DNA of 64,000 nt from Methyloversatilis sp. GTDB taxonomy: Bacteria > Pseudomonadota > Gammaproteobacteria > Burkholderiales > Rhodocyclaceae. Shown piece after piece: positions 39,492-49,197 of the stretch. A program made the position numbers and the translations under genes. The stretch spans positions 1-64,000 of the forward strand of contig JAEUNO010000030.1 in NCBI GenBank assembly GCA_016791045.1, in the 5' to 3' direction. How positions within the stretch are numbered: the stretch's first letter is position 1; every line of letters begins with the position of its first letter. A model generated the notes under the pieces. It did no database searches. It was not told where the DNA came from and saw nothing but the letters and a program-made list of their open reading frames with translations.

Positions 39492-40898
39492 ATGCCGCAT
39501 CTTTCCTTCCGCAGCACCCTTCTCATCACCGTGCTGCTGATCGCCGGCACGCTCGGCGCAGCGGCAGGCAGTGGCTGGGTGATGCTTCAGGATTTCGCGC
39601 TCGCCAGCCGGCAGGCGGGCGCCAGCGCGCTCAAGCTGTCGGCTGCCATGCAGCAGATCGACGAACGCAGCGCCGATATGGAGCGCAGTGCGCGCCAGTA
39701 CGCAGTGCTGCAGGCACCGGCGCTGCGCGAACGCTTTGATGAAGCCTACGAACAGGCGCAGACCGCGCTGGTCGACATCGAGGCCGAATTGCCCGCTGCG
39801 GTCGCCACGACGCAATGGCGCGAAAGTGCGGCCCGACTCGCCGCCGGACTCGATGTGCCGCCGCCCCCGACGGATGCGGTCGAAGCGGAGTCCGGTCTGG
39901 CCGGCCTGAACGACAGGCTGGCGGCCGCAGTCCGCAGCCACATCGACCAGCGCAACACCACGCTGCTCGACACGCTGGAGCGCAGTCGCGACCGGCTCGC
40001 CCTGCAGGTGCTGGCCGCCGTTGTGCTTGCCGTTCTGCTTGCGCTGGCCATCGGCTGGTGGATTTTGCGACCTCTGAAGCACGTGGAACGCGCAATCACG
40101 CGACTGGGCGAAGGCAGCTTTGCCGCGCCGGTGGTGGTCGGCGGACCCGCCGACCTGCGCCAGCTGGGTGATCGGCTGGAATGGCTGCGTCAGCGCATGG
40201 CCGAACTCGAGGCGCACCGCAACCGGGTGCTGCGCCATGTTTCGCACGAACTGAAGACGCCACTCGCGTCATTGCGTGAGGGCATCGCGTTGATGCAGGA
40301 CGGTGTGCTCGGCGGCCTCAATGCGGAACAGCTCGAGGTGAGCCGCATTCTCGATACCAATGCGCGCGCGCTGCAGGAACGCATCGAGCAGCTGATCGGC
40401 TACAACGCGACGCAATTCGACGCGCAGCACCTCGATCTGCGGCCGACCGCGCTGCGCGCGCTGGTGCGCGATGTCACCGCCGACCTCAAGCTGCAGGCCA
40501 AGGTGAAGGACGTCCAGATCAACGTGTCGGGTTACGCGCCTCCGGTGCGCGGCGACGCCGCCAAGCTGCGCATCGCGTTGAGCAATCTGGTCAGCAACGG
40601 CATTGCATTCAGCCCGCACGGCGGAACGGTCCGGCTTGAATTGAGCGCCGATGACCAGACCGCCCGCATCGACTGCATCGACGAAGGGCCGGGCGTTGCG
40701 CCGGACGAAGTCGATCGCATCTTCGAACCGTTTTTCCGCGGCAGCCGCCGCGCTCCGCGACCGGACAAGGGCAACGGCCTCGGTCTGGCCATCGTGCGCG
40801 AATTCATCGCTGCCCACGGCGGCACGGCCTTCGTGATGCCGGCCGAACGCGGCGCCCATTTCAGGATAGAACTGCCCCATGCACCTCAAGTCGTCTGA
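39492..40898 (+). CDS. Sensor histidine kinase, GlrK/QseE-like
   Basis: A 468-aa membrane kinase with helix 1 (about 8-28), a periplasmic coiled sensor (about 30-170), helix 2 (about 171-192), a HAMP domain, HisKA with H252 (HVSHELKTPLASLREG) and a HATPase with GNGLGLAIV near the end. The order kinase, lipoprotein, sigma54-type regulator matches the GlrK-QseG-GlrR (QseE-G-F) system of gammaproteobacteria. I use the ATG at 39492; an earlier TTG is possible. The lipoprotein gene starts 20 bp inside its 3' end. Confidence 0.92.
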   Translation: MPHLSFRSTLLITVLLIAGTLGAAAGSGWVMLQDFALASRQAGASALKLSAAMQQIDERSADMERSARQYAVLQAPALRERFDEAYEQAQTALVDIEAELPAAVATTQWRESAARLAAGLDVPPPPTDAVEAESGLAGLNDRLAAAVRSHIDQRNTTLLDTLERSRDRLALQVLAAVVLAVLLALAIGWWILRPLKHVERAITRLGEGSFAAPVVVGGPADLRQLGDRLEWLRQRMAELEAHRNRVLRHVSHELKTPLASLREGIALMQDGVLGGLNAEQLEVSRILDTNARALQERIEQLIGYNATQFDAQHLDLRPTALRALVRDVTADLKLQAKVKDVQINVSGYAPPVRGDAAKLRIALSNLVSNGIAFSPHGGTVRLELSADDQTARIDCIDEGPGVAPDEVDRIFEPFFRGSRRAPRPDKGNGLGLAIVREFIAAHGGTAFVMPAERGAHFRIELPHAPQVV

Positions 40899-41355
40899 CA
40901 TCGCCCGCGGTCCCGCGTTTCCATTCGCGTATCTGCTGATGCTCGCCGCGCTGTTGAGCGGCTGTGCGGCGACACGATCGTCACCCACCACGGAAGTACC
41001 TGCCCCGATGCCCATACCGCCGGTCGTGATCGTTCAGCCGGTCGAGCCGTCGCCGCTGCAGCAGGCCATGCAGGCCGCACACCCGCGCACCGGCAACGTC
41101 GCACGCGCAAAGGCGCTGCTCGAAACCCTGCTGGCGGCGACGGACGATGCGTCGCGCGCGCAGCATCCGTATGCACGCACGTTGCTCGACCAGATCAATG
41201 AGCGACAGCGGCTCGTCCAGCTGGCCGAGCGCACGAATCAGCAGTTGAAGGACAGCCAGCTGCGCACCGACGAGCTGCAGCGCAAGATCGATGCGCTGGC
41301 CGACATCGAACGCACGCCGCCGTCCCGCACACCCAAGCGGGCGCTGGCACGATGA
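40879..41355 (+). CDS. QseG-like outer-membrane lipoprotein
   Basis: A 158-aa protein with a lipobox (LLSGC, Cys30-31 region), a Pro-rich stretch and a C-terminal helical, coiled-coil-like part (LDQINERQRLVQLAERTNQQ and on). Size, position between kinase and regulator, and helical tail match QseG, which modulates the kinase in enterobacteria. Sequence identity cannot be judged here. It overlaps both neighbours. Confidence 0.7.
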   Translation: MHLKSSDIARGPAFPFAYLLMLAALLSGCAATRSSPTTEVPAPMPIPPVVIVQPVEPSPLQQAMQAAHPRTGNVARAKALLETLLAATDDASRAQHPYARTLLDQINERQRLVQLAERTNQQLKDSQLRTDELQRKIDALADIERTPPSRTPKRALAR

Positions 41356-42731
41356 GCGGCGCGCACCGGCTGCTCCTTGTCGACGACGATACGGGTCTGT
41401 TGCGATTGCTGTCGATGCGGCTCAAGGCCAGCGGCTATGCGGTCAGCACCGCCGAAACAGCCGAGGCAGCTTTGTTGCGGCTGGCGGTCGAACGCTTCAG
41501 TCTCGTGGTGTGCGATGTGCGTCTGCCGGACCGCGATGGCCTGTCGCTGTTCGGCGACATCCGGCATCAACATCCTGCGCTGCCGGTCATCCTGCTGACC
41601 GCACACGGCACGATTCCGGACGCGGTCGAAGCGACTTCGCAGGGCGTCTCCGGCTATCTGACCAAGCCTTTCGACAGTGCGGTGCTGCTGGCGCAGATTT
41701 CGCGCGCACTCGAGCATGCGACACCGCCCGGCGCAAGCGCCGCCATCGACGAAGCCTGGCGCGCTGACCTGATCAGCCACAGTGCACGCATGAACACGCT
41801 GCTCGATGAAGCGCGACTGATCGCGGCGTCCGACGCCAGCGTACTGATCCGCGGCCAGAGCGGCACCGGCAAGGAGTTGCTGGCGCGTGCCATCCATCGC
41901 GCCAGCCCGCGCGCGGCAGAGCCCTTCATTGCGATCAACTGCGGTGCGATTCCCGAAGCGCTGCTCGAATCCGAATTGTTCGGTCACGAGCGGGGCGCCT
42001 TCACCGGCGCGACTGTGCGCCATACCGGCCTGTTCCGTGCGGCGCACGGCGGTACGCTGTTTCTCGACGAGATCGGTGACATGCCGCTGGCGCTGCAGGT
42101 GAAGCTGCTGCGCGTGCTGCAGGAACGCGCGGTGCGCCCGGTGGGTGCGACGCAGGCTGAGCCGATCGACGTGCGCATCGTGTCGGCCACCCATTGCGAT
42201 CTCGACGCTGCGCTCGATCAGGGCCAGTTCCGCGAAGACCTGTACTACCGCATCAACGTGGTGAGCCTCGTGCTGCCGTCGCTGGACGAGCGGCGCGAAG
42301 ACATTCCGCTGTTGGCGGATCACTTCCTGCGCACGCTGGCGAAGAAGTATGGCAAGCACCTGACCGGCTTCGCACCCGACGCGCTCGAAGCGCTGGCGAC
42401 CGCGAGCTGGGCCGGCAATGTGCGCCAGCTGCAGAACGTGGTCGAACAGGCGTGCGCACTGGCCACCACGGCACTTGTACCGCGCGCGCTGGTCGACCGT
42501 GCGCTGCGTGTGAAGCCGATGGAAGCGCTTGGCTATGCAGAAGCCAAACAGCGTTTCGAACGCAACTATCTGGTGCAGTTGCTCAAACTCACGGCCGGCA
42601 ACGTGAGCGATGCGGCGCGCATTGCCGGGCGCAACCGCACCGAGTTCTACCGGCTGCTGCAGCGCTGCGGACTCGATCCGGTCCTGTTCCGCAACGACGC
42701 GGCGGATGCGGCACTTGGACGCCAAGGCTGA
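41352..42731 (+). CDS. Sigma54-dependent response regulator, GlrR/QseF-like
   Basis: A 459-aa NtrC-type activator: receiver with D55 ([12 protein letters not shown]), AAA+ domain with Walker A GQSGTGKE (168-175), the sigma54-contact loop GAFTGA (215-220) and Walker [12 protein letters not shown], and a C-terminal Fis-type HTH (about 425-450). The GAFTGA loop shows that it works with sigma54. A sigma54-type promoter lies directly downstream, in front of the BON gene, so that gene is a likely target. Confidence 0.94.
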   Translation: MSGAHRLLLVDDDTGLLRLLSMRLKASGYAVSTAETAEAALLRLAVERFSLVVCDVRLPDRDGLSLFGDIRHQHPALPVILLTAHGTIPDAVEATSQGVSGYLTKPFDSAVLLAQISRALEHATPPGASAAIDEAWRADLISHSARMNTLLDEARLIAASDASVLIRGQSGTGKELLARAIHRASPRAAEPFIAINCGAIPEALLESELFGHERGAFTGATVRHTGLFRAAHGGTLFLDEIGDMPLALQVKLLRVLQERAVRPVGATQAEPIDVRIVSATHCDLDAALDQGQFREDLYYRINVVSLVLPSLDERREDIPLLADHFLRTLAKKYGKHLTGFAPDALEALATASWAGNVRQLQNVVEQACALATTALVPRALVDRALRVKPMEALGYAEAKQRFERNYLVQLLKLTAGNVSDAARIAGRNRTEFYRLLQRCGLDPVLFRNDAADAALGRQG

Positions 42732-42741
42732 CCGCTGCGGT

Positions 42742-42759
42742 GTCGCCTCAAGGCGACGC
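42742..42759 (+). promoter_or_regulatory. Candidate GlrR upstream activating site
   Basis: TGTC, ten bases and GACG match the enterobacterial GlrR site TGTC-N10-GACA (from memory) except for the last base. The centre is about 87 bp upstream of the predicted start of the sigma54 promoter, a usual distance. The same bases can fold into a hairpin, so a role as terminator of the regulator operon is an alternative; no T-tract follows. Confidence 0.45.
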
Positions 42760-42810
42760 CGCGGTCGGAACCCGCAGCGGCAATAAACTGATTAAAAAAG
42801 GAAAAACGTG

Positions 42811-42828
42811 TTGGCGCGACATCTGCTT
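42811..42828 (+). promoter_or_regulatory. Sigma54 (-24/-12) promoter of the BON gene
   Basis: TTGGCGCG, four bases and CTGCTT match the consensus YTGGCACG-N4-TTGCW with one mismatch in each block. GG (42813-42814) and GC (42825-42826) have the required 10-base spacing. It lies 54 bp before the BON start codon. Confidence 0.7.
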
Positions 42829-42881
42829 GAGGATCAGGCAGGCGTTCCAGCTACACGACCCGACTACAAGGAGGAGACCTC

Positions 42882-43244
42882 ATGATCACCCGACAGCGCA
42901 TCGTCACCGTATTGACCACCACGGCCATCGCCTATTCGATCTGCTCGCCGACCCAGGCTGCCGGTCTCGTGGGTGCCGCGCGCTTGCAGGCACGCGAGCC
43001 GGCCACCGATGACGTCGATCACTCCCTGCAGAACGCCATCCAGGTCGCCTTTCGGGCCGACCGTGCGCTTGACGGCATTGATGTTGCAGTGTCTTCGCAC
43101 GCCGGTGATGTGACCCTGTCCGGTACCGTGCGCGATGCGGCGCAACTCGCCCGCGTACTGCAGACCGCCCTGTCAGTCGCCGGCGTGAGGCGGGTCGACA
43201 ATGCGCTGGCCGTTGCAAACGAACGCCCTGGCGACTCGGCGTGA
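42882..43244 (+). CDS. BON-domain periplasmic protein
   Basis: A 120-aa secreted protein with a signal peptide (about 1-27) and one BON domain (about 45-112; LQNAIQVAFRADRALDGIDVAVSS in part, GDVTLSGTVRDAAQLARV). BON domains bind membranes and often belong to envelope-stress responses (OsmY-like). Shine-Dalgarno AAGGAGG lies at 42870-42876. A sigma54 promoter and candidate GlrR site lie upstream. Confidence 0.88.
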   Translation: MITRQRIVTVLTTTAIAYSICSPTQAAGLVGAARLQAREPATDDVDHSLQNAIQVAFRADRALDGIDVAVSSHAGDVTLSGTVRDAAQLARVLQTALSVAGVRRVDNALAVANERPGDSA

Positions 43245-43274
43245 AAGGGATTTTCTCCGTGTCGCCCGAAATGG

Positions 43275-43306
43275 AAAAGCCCCAGCCGCGCGAGGCCGGG
43301 GCTTTT
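43275..43306. terminator. Terminator between the BON gene and tRNA-Ile2
   Basis: A 9-bp inverted repeat (43275-43283 with 43298-43306), AAAAGCCCC and GGGGCTTTT, with a small inner stem. It ends with T-runs in both directions and serves both converging transcripts. Confidence 0.88.
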
Positions 43307-43311
43307 GTGTC

Positions 43312-43390
<79 letters not shown>

Positions 43391-43477
43391 GGCAAGGGCG
43401 CGTACTATATCAAAGCGCCCTGGGGTTCGGACAACCGGACGTCCAGACGGCGCGCCTTGTGGAGGATGCAGCGCGGC

Positions 43478-44647
43478 ATGTGGCCGAATTTCGAAGGCGG
43501 GTCGATCGTCGACCTGATGGACAGCGTGGCACGCGCGCGGGGTGGCATGACTGCCGGGCAGGGTTTGCGCGACGTCGTGACGTCCGGCTGGCGCGACGCA
43601 CGCACTGTCGTGCTGCTGGTGCTCGACGGCGTCGGCATGAAGCAGCTTGAGCTGCTGCCGGACGACAGCTTTCTGCGGCGCAACGGTACGCACGCACTGA
43701 CATCGGTTTTTCCGTCCACCACGGCGGCGGCGATCACGACCTTCATGACCGCGCGCGCGCCTGCGGTGCACGGACTGACGGGCTGGCACGTACGATTCGA
43801 CGAACCGGGTCTCGATGGGCGGGTACTGGCCATCCTGCCGGTCACGCCACGCGGTTCGCACGACGTTTCTGCGCTGAGGCTGACGCCTGACGAAATATTG
43901 GCGCGGGTATGCCGCACAGGGTCGATGTTCGGTTCGCTGCCCGGCGACAGCTGTGTCGTTTCGCCGGCCGACATCGTCGATTCGCCATTCAACCGGCGGC
44001 ACAGCGCCGGCGCGCGGCGCATCGGCCACAATGGTTTTCCGGACATGCTGGACCAGATCGACTGCGCGCTGCGGGCGCCGTCTCCACCGTCCTACGTCTA
44101 TGCCTACTGGCCGGATTTCGATCATTGCGCCCATCAGCGCGGCGCGACGTCTGACGAGGCGGGTGCCCTGCTGCGCGCAGCCGACGCTGCGCTGAGCCAC
44201 TGGGTGCAGGCGCAGCCACGAGGTGACACATTGCTGCTGGTGACGGCCGATCACGGTTTCATCGATGGTCCGCCGCAGCGCTTGATCGACATGGAGGACT
44301 TGCCGCCGCTCGCCGATTGTCTCGCCGCTCCGCTGTCCGGCGAACGACGGGCGGTGTTCTGTCACGTCAAGCCGGGGCGCGAGCGCGACTTCGAGCGCGC
44401 GGCGCAAGCGCTCGATCACGCCTGTACCGTGTGGCGCTCGGCCGATCTGCAGGCGGCCGGGCGTTTCGGGCCCGGTGCGCCCCATCCGAAGCTGCTGTCG
44501 CGCGTCGGCGACTTCACGCTGGAAATGGGTGATGACTGGACGCTGCGCGACAAGATGCCAGGCGAGCGGAGGCACCGTCTTGTTGGCGTCCACGGCGGTA
44601 CGCACGCCGACGAAATGACGGTGCCGCTGGTTCAGCTGGTGATATAG
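43478..44647 (+). CDS. Type I phosphodiesterase/nucleotide pyrophosphatase-family protein
   Basis: A protein of about 389 aa of the alkaline-phosphatase superfamily (PF01663-like): metal motif VVLLVLDGVGMKQ, nucleophile-region SVFPSTTAAAITTFMT, the DFDHCAHQRG segment and TADHGF followed by a late HGG. No signal peptide is seen, so it is probably cytoplasmic. Substrate unknown. The start is uncertain: ATG at 43478 (GGAGG 12 bases upstream), at 43466, or TTG at 43457. Its 3' end overlaps the convergent CBS gene by 16 bp. Confidence 0.83.
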   Translation: MWPNFEGGSIVDLMDSVARARGGMTAGQGLRDVVTSGWRDARTVVLLVLDGVGMKQLELLPDDSFLRRNGTHALTSVFPSTTAAAITTFMTARAPAVHGLTGWHVRFDEPGLDGRVLAILPVTPRGSHDVSALRLTPDEILARVCRTGSMFGSLPGDSCVVSPADIVDSPFNRRHSAGARRIGHNGFPDMLDQIDCALRAPSPPSYVYAYWPDFDHCAHQRGATSDEAGALLRAADAALSHWVQAQPRGDTLLLVTADHGFIDGPPQRLIDMEDLPPLADCLAAPLSGERRAVFCHVKPGRERDFERAAQALDHACTVWRSADLQAAGRFGPGAPHPKLLSRVGDFTLEMGDDWTLRDKMPGERRHRLVGVHGGTHADEMTVPLVQLVI

Positions 44648-45063
44648 CTTTCGAGTTGCCGGATGAGGAACTGCTGGTAAGCGATGGTTTCCTTGACCAT
44701 GTCGCCGATGGACACAACGCCGACCAGCGTACCGGCTTCGTCCAGTACCGGCAGGTGACGGATGCGCTTGTCGGTCATCAGCTGCATCGCGTCGTCCACC
44801 GTATTGACCGGCGTCACGTGGATGAGCTTGCTCGTCATCACTTCGCGCAGCAGCGTCGTCGAAGAGCTTTTTCCTTCGAGGACTACGCGGCGGGCGTAAT
44901 CGCGTTCCGAAAAAATGCCGGCAAGCCTGCCGGCATCGGTCACCAGCACGGCGCCTATGCCGTGCTCCGCAAGAAGGCGCAGTGCGTCAAGCACCGTGCG
45001 ATCCGCCTCCATCGTTGCGATCCGGGCGGCTTTTCCTTCTAGTACCTGGGCTATCGTTTTCAC
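44632..45063 (-). CDS. Paired CBS-domain protein
   Basis: A 143-aa stand-alone CBS pair: CBS1 (about 8-64; GIGAVLVTDAGRLAGIFSERDYARRV) in part, CBS2 (about 72-130; IRHLPVLDEAGTLVGVVSIGDMVK). Such proteins often bind adenylates or NADH as energy sensors; the ligand is not known here. The start is GTG at 45063, with GGGAGG upstream. The Shine-Dalgarno lies in one arm of an 11-bp inverted repeat. rpoD ends 53 bp upstream. Confidence 0.88.
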   Translation of the reverse strand: MKTIAQVLEGKAARIATMEADRTVLDALRLLAEHGIGAVLVTDAGRLAGIFSERDYARRVVLEGKSSSTTLLREVMTSKLIHVTPVNTVDDAMQLMTDKRIRHLPVLDEAGTLVGVVSIGDMVKETIAYQQFLIRQLESYITS

Positions 45064-45110
45064 GGTGCATCCTCCCTGTTGTCGATCAAGACTCCGGGTG
45101 AGGATGCACC
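45064..45110 (-). promoter_or_regulatory. Hairpin that covers the CBS-gene ribosome-binding site
   Basis: On the minus strand, GGTGCATCCTC (45110-45100) pairs perfectly with GAGGATGCACC (45074-45064) across 25 bases. The second arm includes most of the GGGAGG Shine-Dalgarno and ends at the base before the GTG start. No T-run follows, so a terminator for rpoD is unlikely; translational control is the more natural reading. Confidence 0.65.
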
Positions 45111-45115
45111 CGAAA

Positions 45116-47170
45116 TCAGGTCTCCGTGTCGAGGAAGCTGCGCAGCTTCTCCGAACGCGACGGATGACGCAGCTTGCGCAGCGCCTTGGCTTCGATCTGA
45201 CGGATGCGCTCGCGCGTCACGTCGAACTGTTTGCCGACCTCTTCCAGAGTATGGTCGGTATTCATTTCGATGCCGAAGCGCATGCGCAGCACCTTGGCTT
45301 CACGCGGCGTCAGGCTGTCCAGCACTTCCTTCGTGATGTCGCGCAGGCTCGCGAACAGCGCAGCGTCGGTCGGTGCCAGCGTCGCCGTGTCCTCGATGAA
45401 GTCGCCCAGATGGGAATCGTCGTCATCGCCGATCGGCGTTTCCATCGAGATCGGCTCCTTGCTGATCTTCAGGATCTTGCGGATCTTCTCTTCCGGCATT
45501 TCCATGCGGATGGCCAGTGTCGCGGGATCCGGCTCGGCACCGGTTTCCTGCAGGATCTGGCGCGAAATGCGGTTCATCTTGTTGATCGTTTCGATCATGT
45601 GCACCGGAATGCGGATGGTGCGCGCCTGATCGGCGATGGAACGCGTGATCGCCTGGCGGATCCACCAGGTCGCATAGGTCGAGAATTTGTAGCCGCGGCG
45701 GTATTCGAACTTGTCCACCGCCTTCATCAGGCCGATGTTGCCTTCCTGGATCAGGTCGAGGAACTGCAGGCCGCGATTGGTATATTTCTTTGCGATCGAA
45801 ATGACCAGGCGCAGGTTGGCTTCCGTCATTTCGCGCTTGGCGCGACGCATCTTGGCTTCGCCGGTGGACATCTGCTTGTTGATGTCCTTCAGTTCCTTCA
45901 ACGGCAGACCGATGCGGTCCTGGATGTCGATCAGCTTGCCCTGTTCCTCGATGATGGCCGGCGCGGCGCGCAGCAACTGCGCGCCATTCGACTTGGCGGC
46001 AGTGATTTCACCCTTCAGCCAGTCGATGTTCACCTCGTTGCCGGGGAACACCTTGATGAAGTGCGAACGCGGCATATTGCCCTTGTCCACACACAGTTCG
46101 AGGATCTTGCGCTCGTGCTTGCGTGCCGACTCGACCATGCCGCGCACCGAATCGCACAACTTTTCGATCATGCGGGCGGTGAAGCGGATGTTCATCAGTT
46201 CGTCGGACAGCTGCTTCTGCAGCTTCAGGTAGATCTTGTCCTGCGAGCCCTTCTTGTCCAGAGTGGCCTGCATCTTCGTGTAGAAGGCGCGGATGTTCTC
46301 GAATCGTTCGAGTGCGTCGGCCTTGAGCTGGATCAGCGAGGCGCTCATCGCGCCGGCTTCGTCTTCTTCTTCCTCGTCGTCCTCTTCGCTGTCCTCGTCG
46401 ACGGCCGGTTCCGGCGCCGCTGCAGCTTCTTCCTCGACCGCATTCGGATCGATGAGGCCGTCGATCAGTTCGTCGATGCGCATTTCCTCGCGCGCCACCT
46501 TGTCGGCCATGTCGAGGATTTCGGCAATCGTCGTCGGGCAGGCGGAGATGGCCTGGATCATGTGGCGCAGACCGTCTTCGATACGCTTGGCGATTTCGAT
46601 CTCGCCCTCGCGGGTCAGCAGTTCGACCGTTCCCATTTCACGCATGTACATGCGCACCGGGTCGGTCGTGCGACCGAACTCCGATTCCACCGTGGACAGG
46701 GCCTGTTCGGCTTCTTCCTCGACTTCCGATGCATCGACCACGGCCGGGGCGTTCTCGCCCATCAGCAGGTCTTCCGATGCAGGCGCTTCGTCGAAGACAC
46801 GGATGCCCATGTCGTTGAAGGTCGAAATGATCGACTCGATCTGCTCGGCATCGACGATGTCGTCCGGCAGATGGTCGTTGATCTCGGCGTAGGTCAGGTA
46901 GCCACGCTCCTTGCCGAGCGCGATCAGCGTCTTCAGGCGCAGGCGGCGTTGGTCGGCGTCCATCGGCAGTGCGTTTGCGACGGCGCCGGCTGCCTTGGCA
47001 GCCTTCAGTTCCTTCGCTTTACTGGCAGCCGTGGCGGCCTTTGCGGGCTTTGCAGCGCGTGCTGCGGCGGGCTTCGATGCGGCTGCTTCAGTCGGGTTGG
47101 GGGCTGCAACAGGTGTTTCCTCGACCGCTACCTGCTTGCGTGTATCCTTCGACTTGTCCTTGGCGACCAT
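45116..47170 (-). CDS. rpoD: RNA polymerase primary sigma factor sigma-70
   Basis: The housekeeping sigma factor, 684 aa. It starts with an Ala/Lys-rich stretch (about 20-60), then region 1.1, an acidic spacer ([12 protein letters not shown] region, about 268-282) typical of proteobacterial RpoD, region 2 with [21 protein letters not shown] in part, [11 protein letters not shown] (2.4), and region 4.2 with [20 protein letters not shown]. It belongs to the rpsU-yqeY-dnaG-rpoD macromolecular synthesis cluster. Confidence 0.98.
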   Translation of the reverse strand: MVAKDKSKDTRKQVAVEETPVAAPNPTEAAASKPAAARAAKPAKAATAASKAKELKAAKAAGAVANALPMDADQRRLRLKTLIALGKERGYLTYAEINDHLPDDIVDAEQIESIISTFNDMGIRVFDEAPASEDLLMGENAPAVVDASEVEEEAEQALSTVESEFGRTTDPVRMYMREMGTVELLTREGEIEIAKRIEDGLRHMIQAISACPTTIAEILDMADKVAREEMRIDELIDGLIDPNAVEEEAAAAPEPAVDEDSEEDDEEEEDEAGAMSASLIQLKADALERFENIRAFYTKMQATLDKKGSQDKIYLKLQKQLSDELMNIRFTARMIEKLCDSVRGMVESARKHERKILELCVDKGNMPRSHFIKVFPGNEVNIDWLKGEITAAKSNGAQLLRAAPAIIEEQGKLIDIQDRIGLPLKELKDINKQMSTGEAKMRRAKREMTEANLRLVISIAKKYTNRGLQFLDLIQEGNIGLMKAVDKFEYRRGYKFSTYATWWIRQAITRSIADQARTIRIPVHMIETINKMNRISRQILQETGAEPDPATLAIRMEMPEEKIRKILKISKEPISMETPIGDDDDSHLGDFIEDTATLAPTDAALFASLRDITKEVLDSLTPREAKVLRMRFGIEMNTDHTLEEVGKQFDVTRERIRQIEAKALRKLRHPSRSEKLRSFLDTET

Positions 47171-47418
47171 GTAATTCCTCAGATCTGCGTGTTACCGACG
47201 ATATCCCGACTATCGGAACATCGCCCGCCGGCATCGACGTGACATCCCTCGATGCGGCGGCCCGGAATGCCGCAAAGGCAACCGGCCAACTTTCTACGGT
47301 TCGAGTACGTTGCGCTCGACGAGTTCGGAAGTGCCCGGGAGGGCATCGGCACCGCCGGTCGAACGTTCAATTAGGGAACCCGTCATTATACGTGTTTTAG
47401 GGTGCGCGACGGCCTGTT
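47171..47418 (-). promoter_or_regulatory. rpoD-dnaG intergenic region with a candidate -10
   Basis: The 248-bp gap holds a perfect TATAAT on the minus strand (47385-47390), close to the dnaG stop. No good -35 is seen at 16-18 bases, so it is a tentative rpoD promoter. No terminator or ORF is evident. A long leader of about 200 bases would result. Confidence 0.35.
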
Positions 47419-49185
47419 TCAAGTGCCGGCCTTCTCCTTCAACAGGCGGTGCAGTTCTTCCTGCTGTGCGGGGGTCAATCCGGACTGCCGGCTCAATTCA
47501 GTCAAGCGCTTGATCGAATTCGATATTCCGGCACGTCTCAGATGCAGGATGGTGTCGTCGAACATATGCGGCAGCGCACCTACATCCGCTACATCCTCCA
47601 GCGAGCTGGCCGCAGCCTCGGTCATCAGCGTCCCGTGCGGGCTGTCCCGGAAATATTCCATCAGCGCGGCGGCGTTCGGCGATTCGATGTCGCCATGTTC
47701 CAGGCAGTCGGCCACGGCCTGCACCGCCTGCAGCCAGCTGTCGTCCTCCACGAATTCCAGATGGCCCAGCCGCAGGCTCAGTTCCGGACGCTGCATCACG
47801 ATGCACAGCAGCTTGCGGGCGGGTGAAGACGGCGCTGTGCGCGGCGCTGCGGCCGGCGCGCGCGCTGGATAGCTGCCGCGGCGAGGCATGCGCAGCCCGC
47901 ACGCCTCGGCCAGTTCGGCCGCGGACAGCCCGACCGCCGGCGCAAGCAGATGCAGCAGCTGGGTACGCAGCGCGCCGGCAGGCACCTGCGTGACCAGCGG
48001 CTTTGCCTCCGTCACCAGCTGTGCGCGTCCTTCGGCGCTGCGCGTGTCACAGCGCGCCCCCAGTTCGTGCAGCAGGTATTCGCTCAGTGGCTGTGCAGAC
48101 AGCGCGAGCTGGCGAAAGCGGTCCGCGCCCTGTTCGCGCACGAAGCTGTCCGGGTCGTGTTCCGGCGGCAGGAAAAGAAAGGACGCGGATCGACCGTCGG
48201 CGAGTTCGGTCAGCGCGGATTCGAGCGCGCGCCAGGCCGCCTTGCGACCGGCGCGATCACCATCGAAGCAGAACACGATTCGATCTGTCTGGCGGAAAAG
48301 CTTGTGGATATGGTCGGCCGTGGTGGCGGTACCGAGCGTGGCGACCGCATTGCCGACGCCGAACTGCGCCAGCGCCACCACATCCATGTAGCCTTCGACC
48401 ACCAGCACGAAGCCGTCATCACGGATCGCCGTGCGCGCCTGCGTCAGGCCGTACAACTCGCGGCCCTTGGAGAACAGGGGAGTTTCGGGGGAATTCAGGT
48501 ACTTCGGCTCGCCCTTGTCGAGCACGCGGCCGCCGAAGCCGATCACGTTGTTGCGGGCGTCGAAGATGGGAAACATGATGCGGTCGCGGAAGCGGTCATA
48601 GCGCCGACCTTTTTCCTGGCCGTCGGACGCCTCGGCGTCGATGACCAGACCGCATTCGTTCAGCCCGGGCGCCTCGTAGTCGTCAAATGCGTCGCGCAGC
48701 CCTTGCCAGCCATCGGGCGCATAACCGATGCCGAAACGTGCCGCAATCTCGCCGGACAGACCTCGTCCCTTCAGGTACTCGATGGCGCGTGGTGTCTTCT
48801 TGAGCTGCTGCTTGTAGTGATTCGCGGCACGCGCCATCAGTTCGGTCAGCGAAGCGGCCTGCTGGCGGCGCTGTGCCATTTCCGGCGTGAAGTCCTCGCG
48901 CGGCACGGTCATGCCGGCCTGGCGAGCCAGTTCCTCTATCGCCTCCGGATACGGCAGGCCGGAGTATTCCATCAGGAAACCGATGGCGCTGCCGTGGGCG
49001 CCACAGCCGAAGCAGTGATAGAACTGCTTGGTCGGACTGACCGTGAAGGAGGGCGACTTCTCGCTGTGGAACGGGCAGCAGGCCTGGTAGTTGGCGCCGG
49101 CCTTCTTCAGCGGCACATGGCGCTCCACCACATCGACGATGTCGACCCGGTTAAGCAGTTCCTGAATGAAGGACTGCGGGATCAT
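47419..49185 (-). CDS. dnaG: DNA primase
   Basis: DnaG makes RNA primers for replication. The 588-aa product has the N-terminal zinc-binding domain (C37, H40, C58, C61), the TOPRIM catalytic core (VVEGYMDVVAL and FCFDGDRAGRKAA) and a helical C-terminus that binds DnaB. It follows yqeY after 12 bp and precedes rpoD. Confidence 0.97.
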   Translation of the reverse strand: MIPQSFIQELLNRVDIVDVVERHVPLKKAGANYQACCPFHSEKSPSFTVSPTKQFYHCFGCGAHGSAIGFLMEYSGLPYPEAIEELARQAGMTVPREDFTPEMAQRRQQAASLTELMARAANHYKQQLKKTPRAIEYLKGRGLSGEIAARFGIGYAPDGWQGLRDAFDDYEAPGLNECGLVIDAEASDGQEKGRRYDRFRDRIMFPIFDARNNVIGFGGRVLDKGEPKYLNSPETPLFSKGRELYGLTQARTAIRDDGFVLVVEGYMDVVALAQFGVGNAVATLGTATTADHIHKLFRQTDRIVFCFDGDRAGRKAAWRALESALTELADGRSASFLFLPPEHDPDSFVREQGADRFRQLALSAQPLSEYLLHELGARCDTRSAEGRAQLVTEAKPLVTQVPAGALRTQLLHLLAPAVGLSAAELAEACGLRMPRRGSYPARAPAAAPRTAPSSPARKLLCIVMQRPELSLRLGHLEFVEDDSWLQAVQAVADCLEHGDIESPNAAALMEYFRDSPHGTLMTEAAASSLEDVADVGALPHMFDDTILHLRRAGISNSIKRLTELSRQSGLTPAQQEELHRLLKEKAGT

Positions 49186-49197
49186 GCCCGCGCCCGG

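Noticed and set aside
42741..42768. Hairpin after the GlrR-like gene as a Rho-independent terminator
   Set aside because: The stem is present but no T-tract follows; the TGTC-N10-GACG reading with a sigma54 promoter downstream explains it better, though termination is not excluded.
44915..47242. Open frame of about 775 codons antisense to rpoD
   Set aside because: It mirrors the rpoD codons, has no recognisable domain, and also crosses the CBS gene and its control region.
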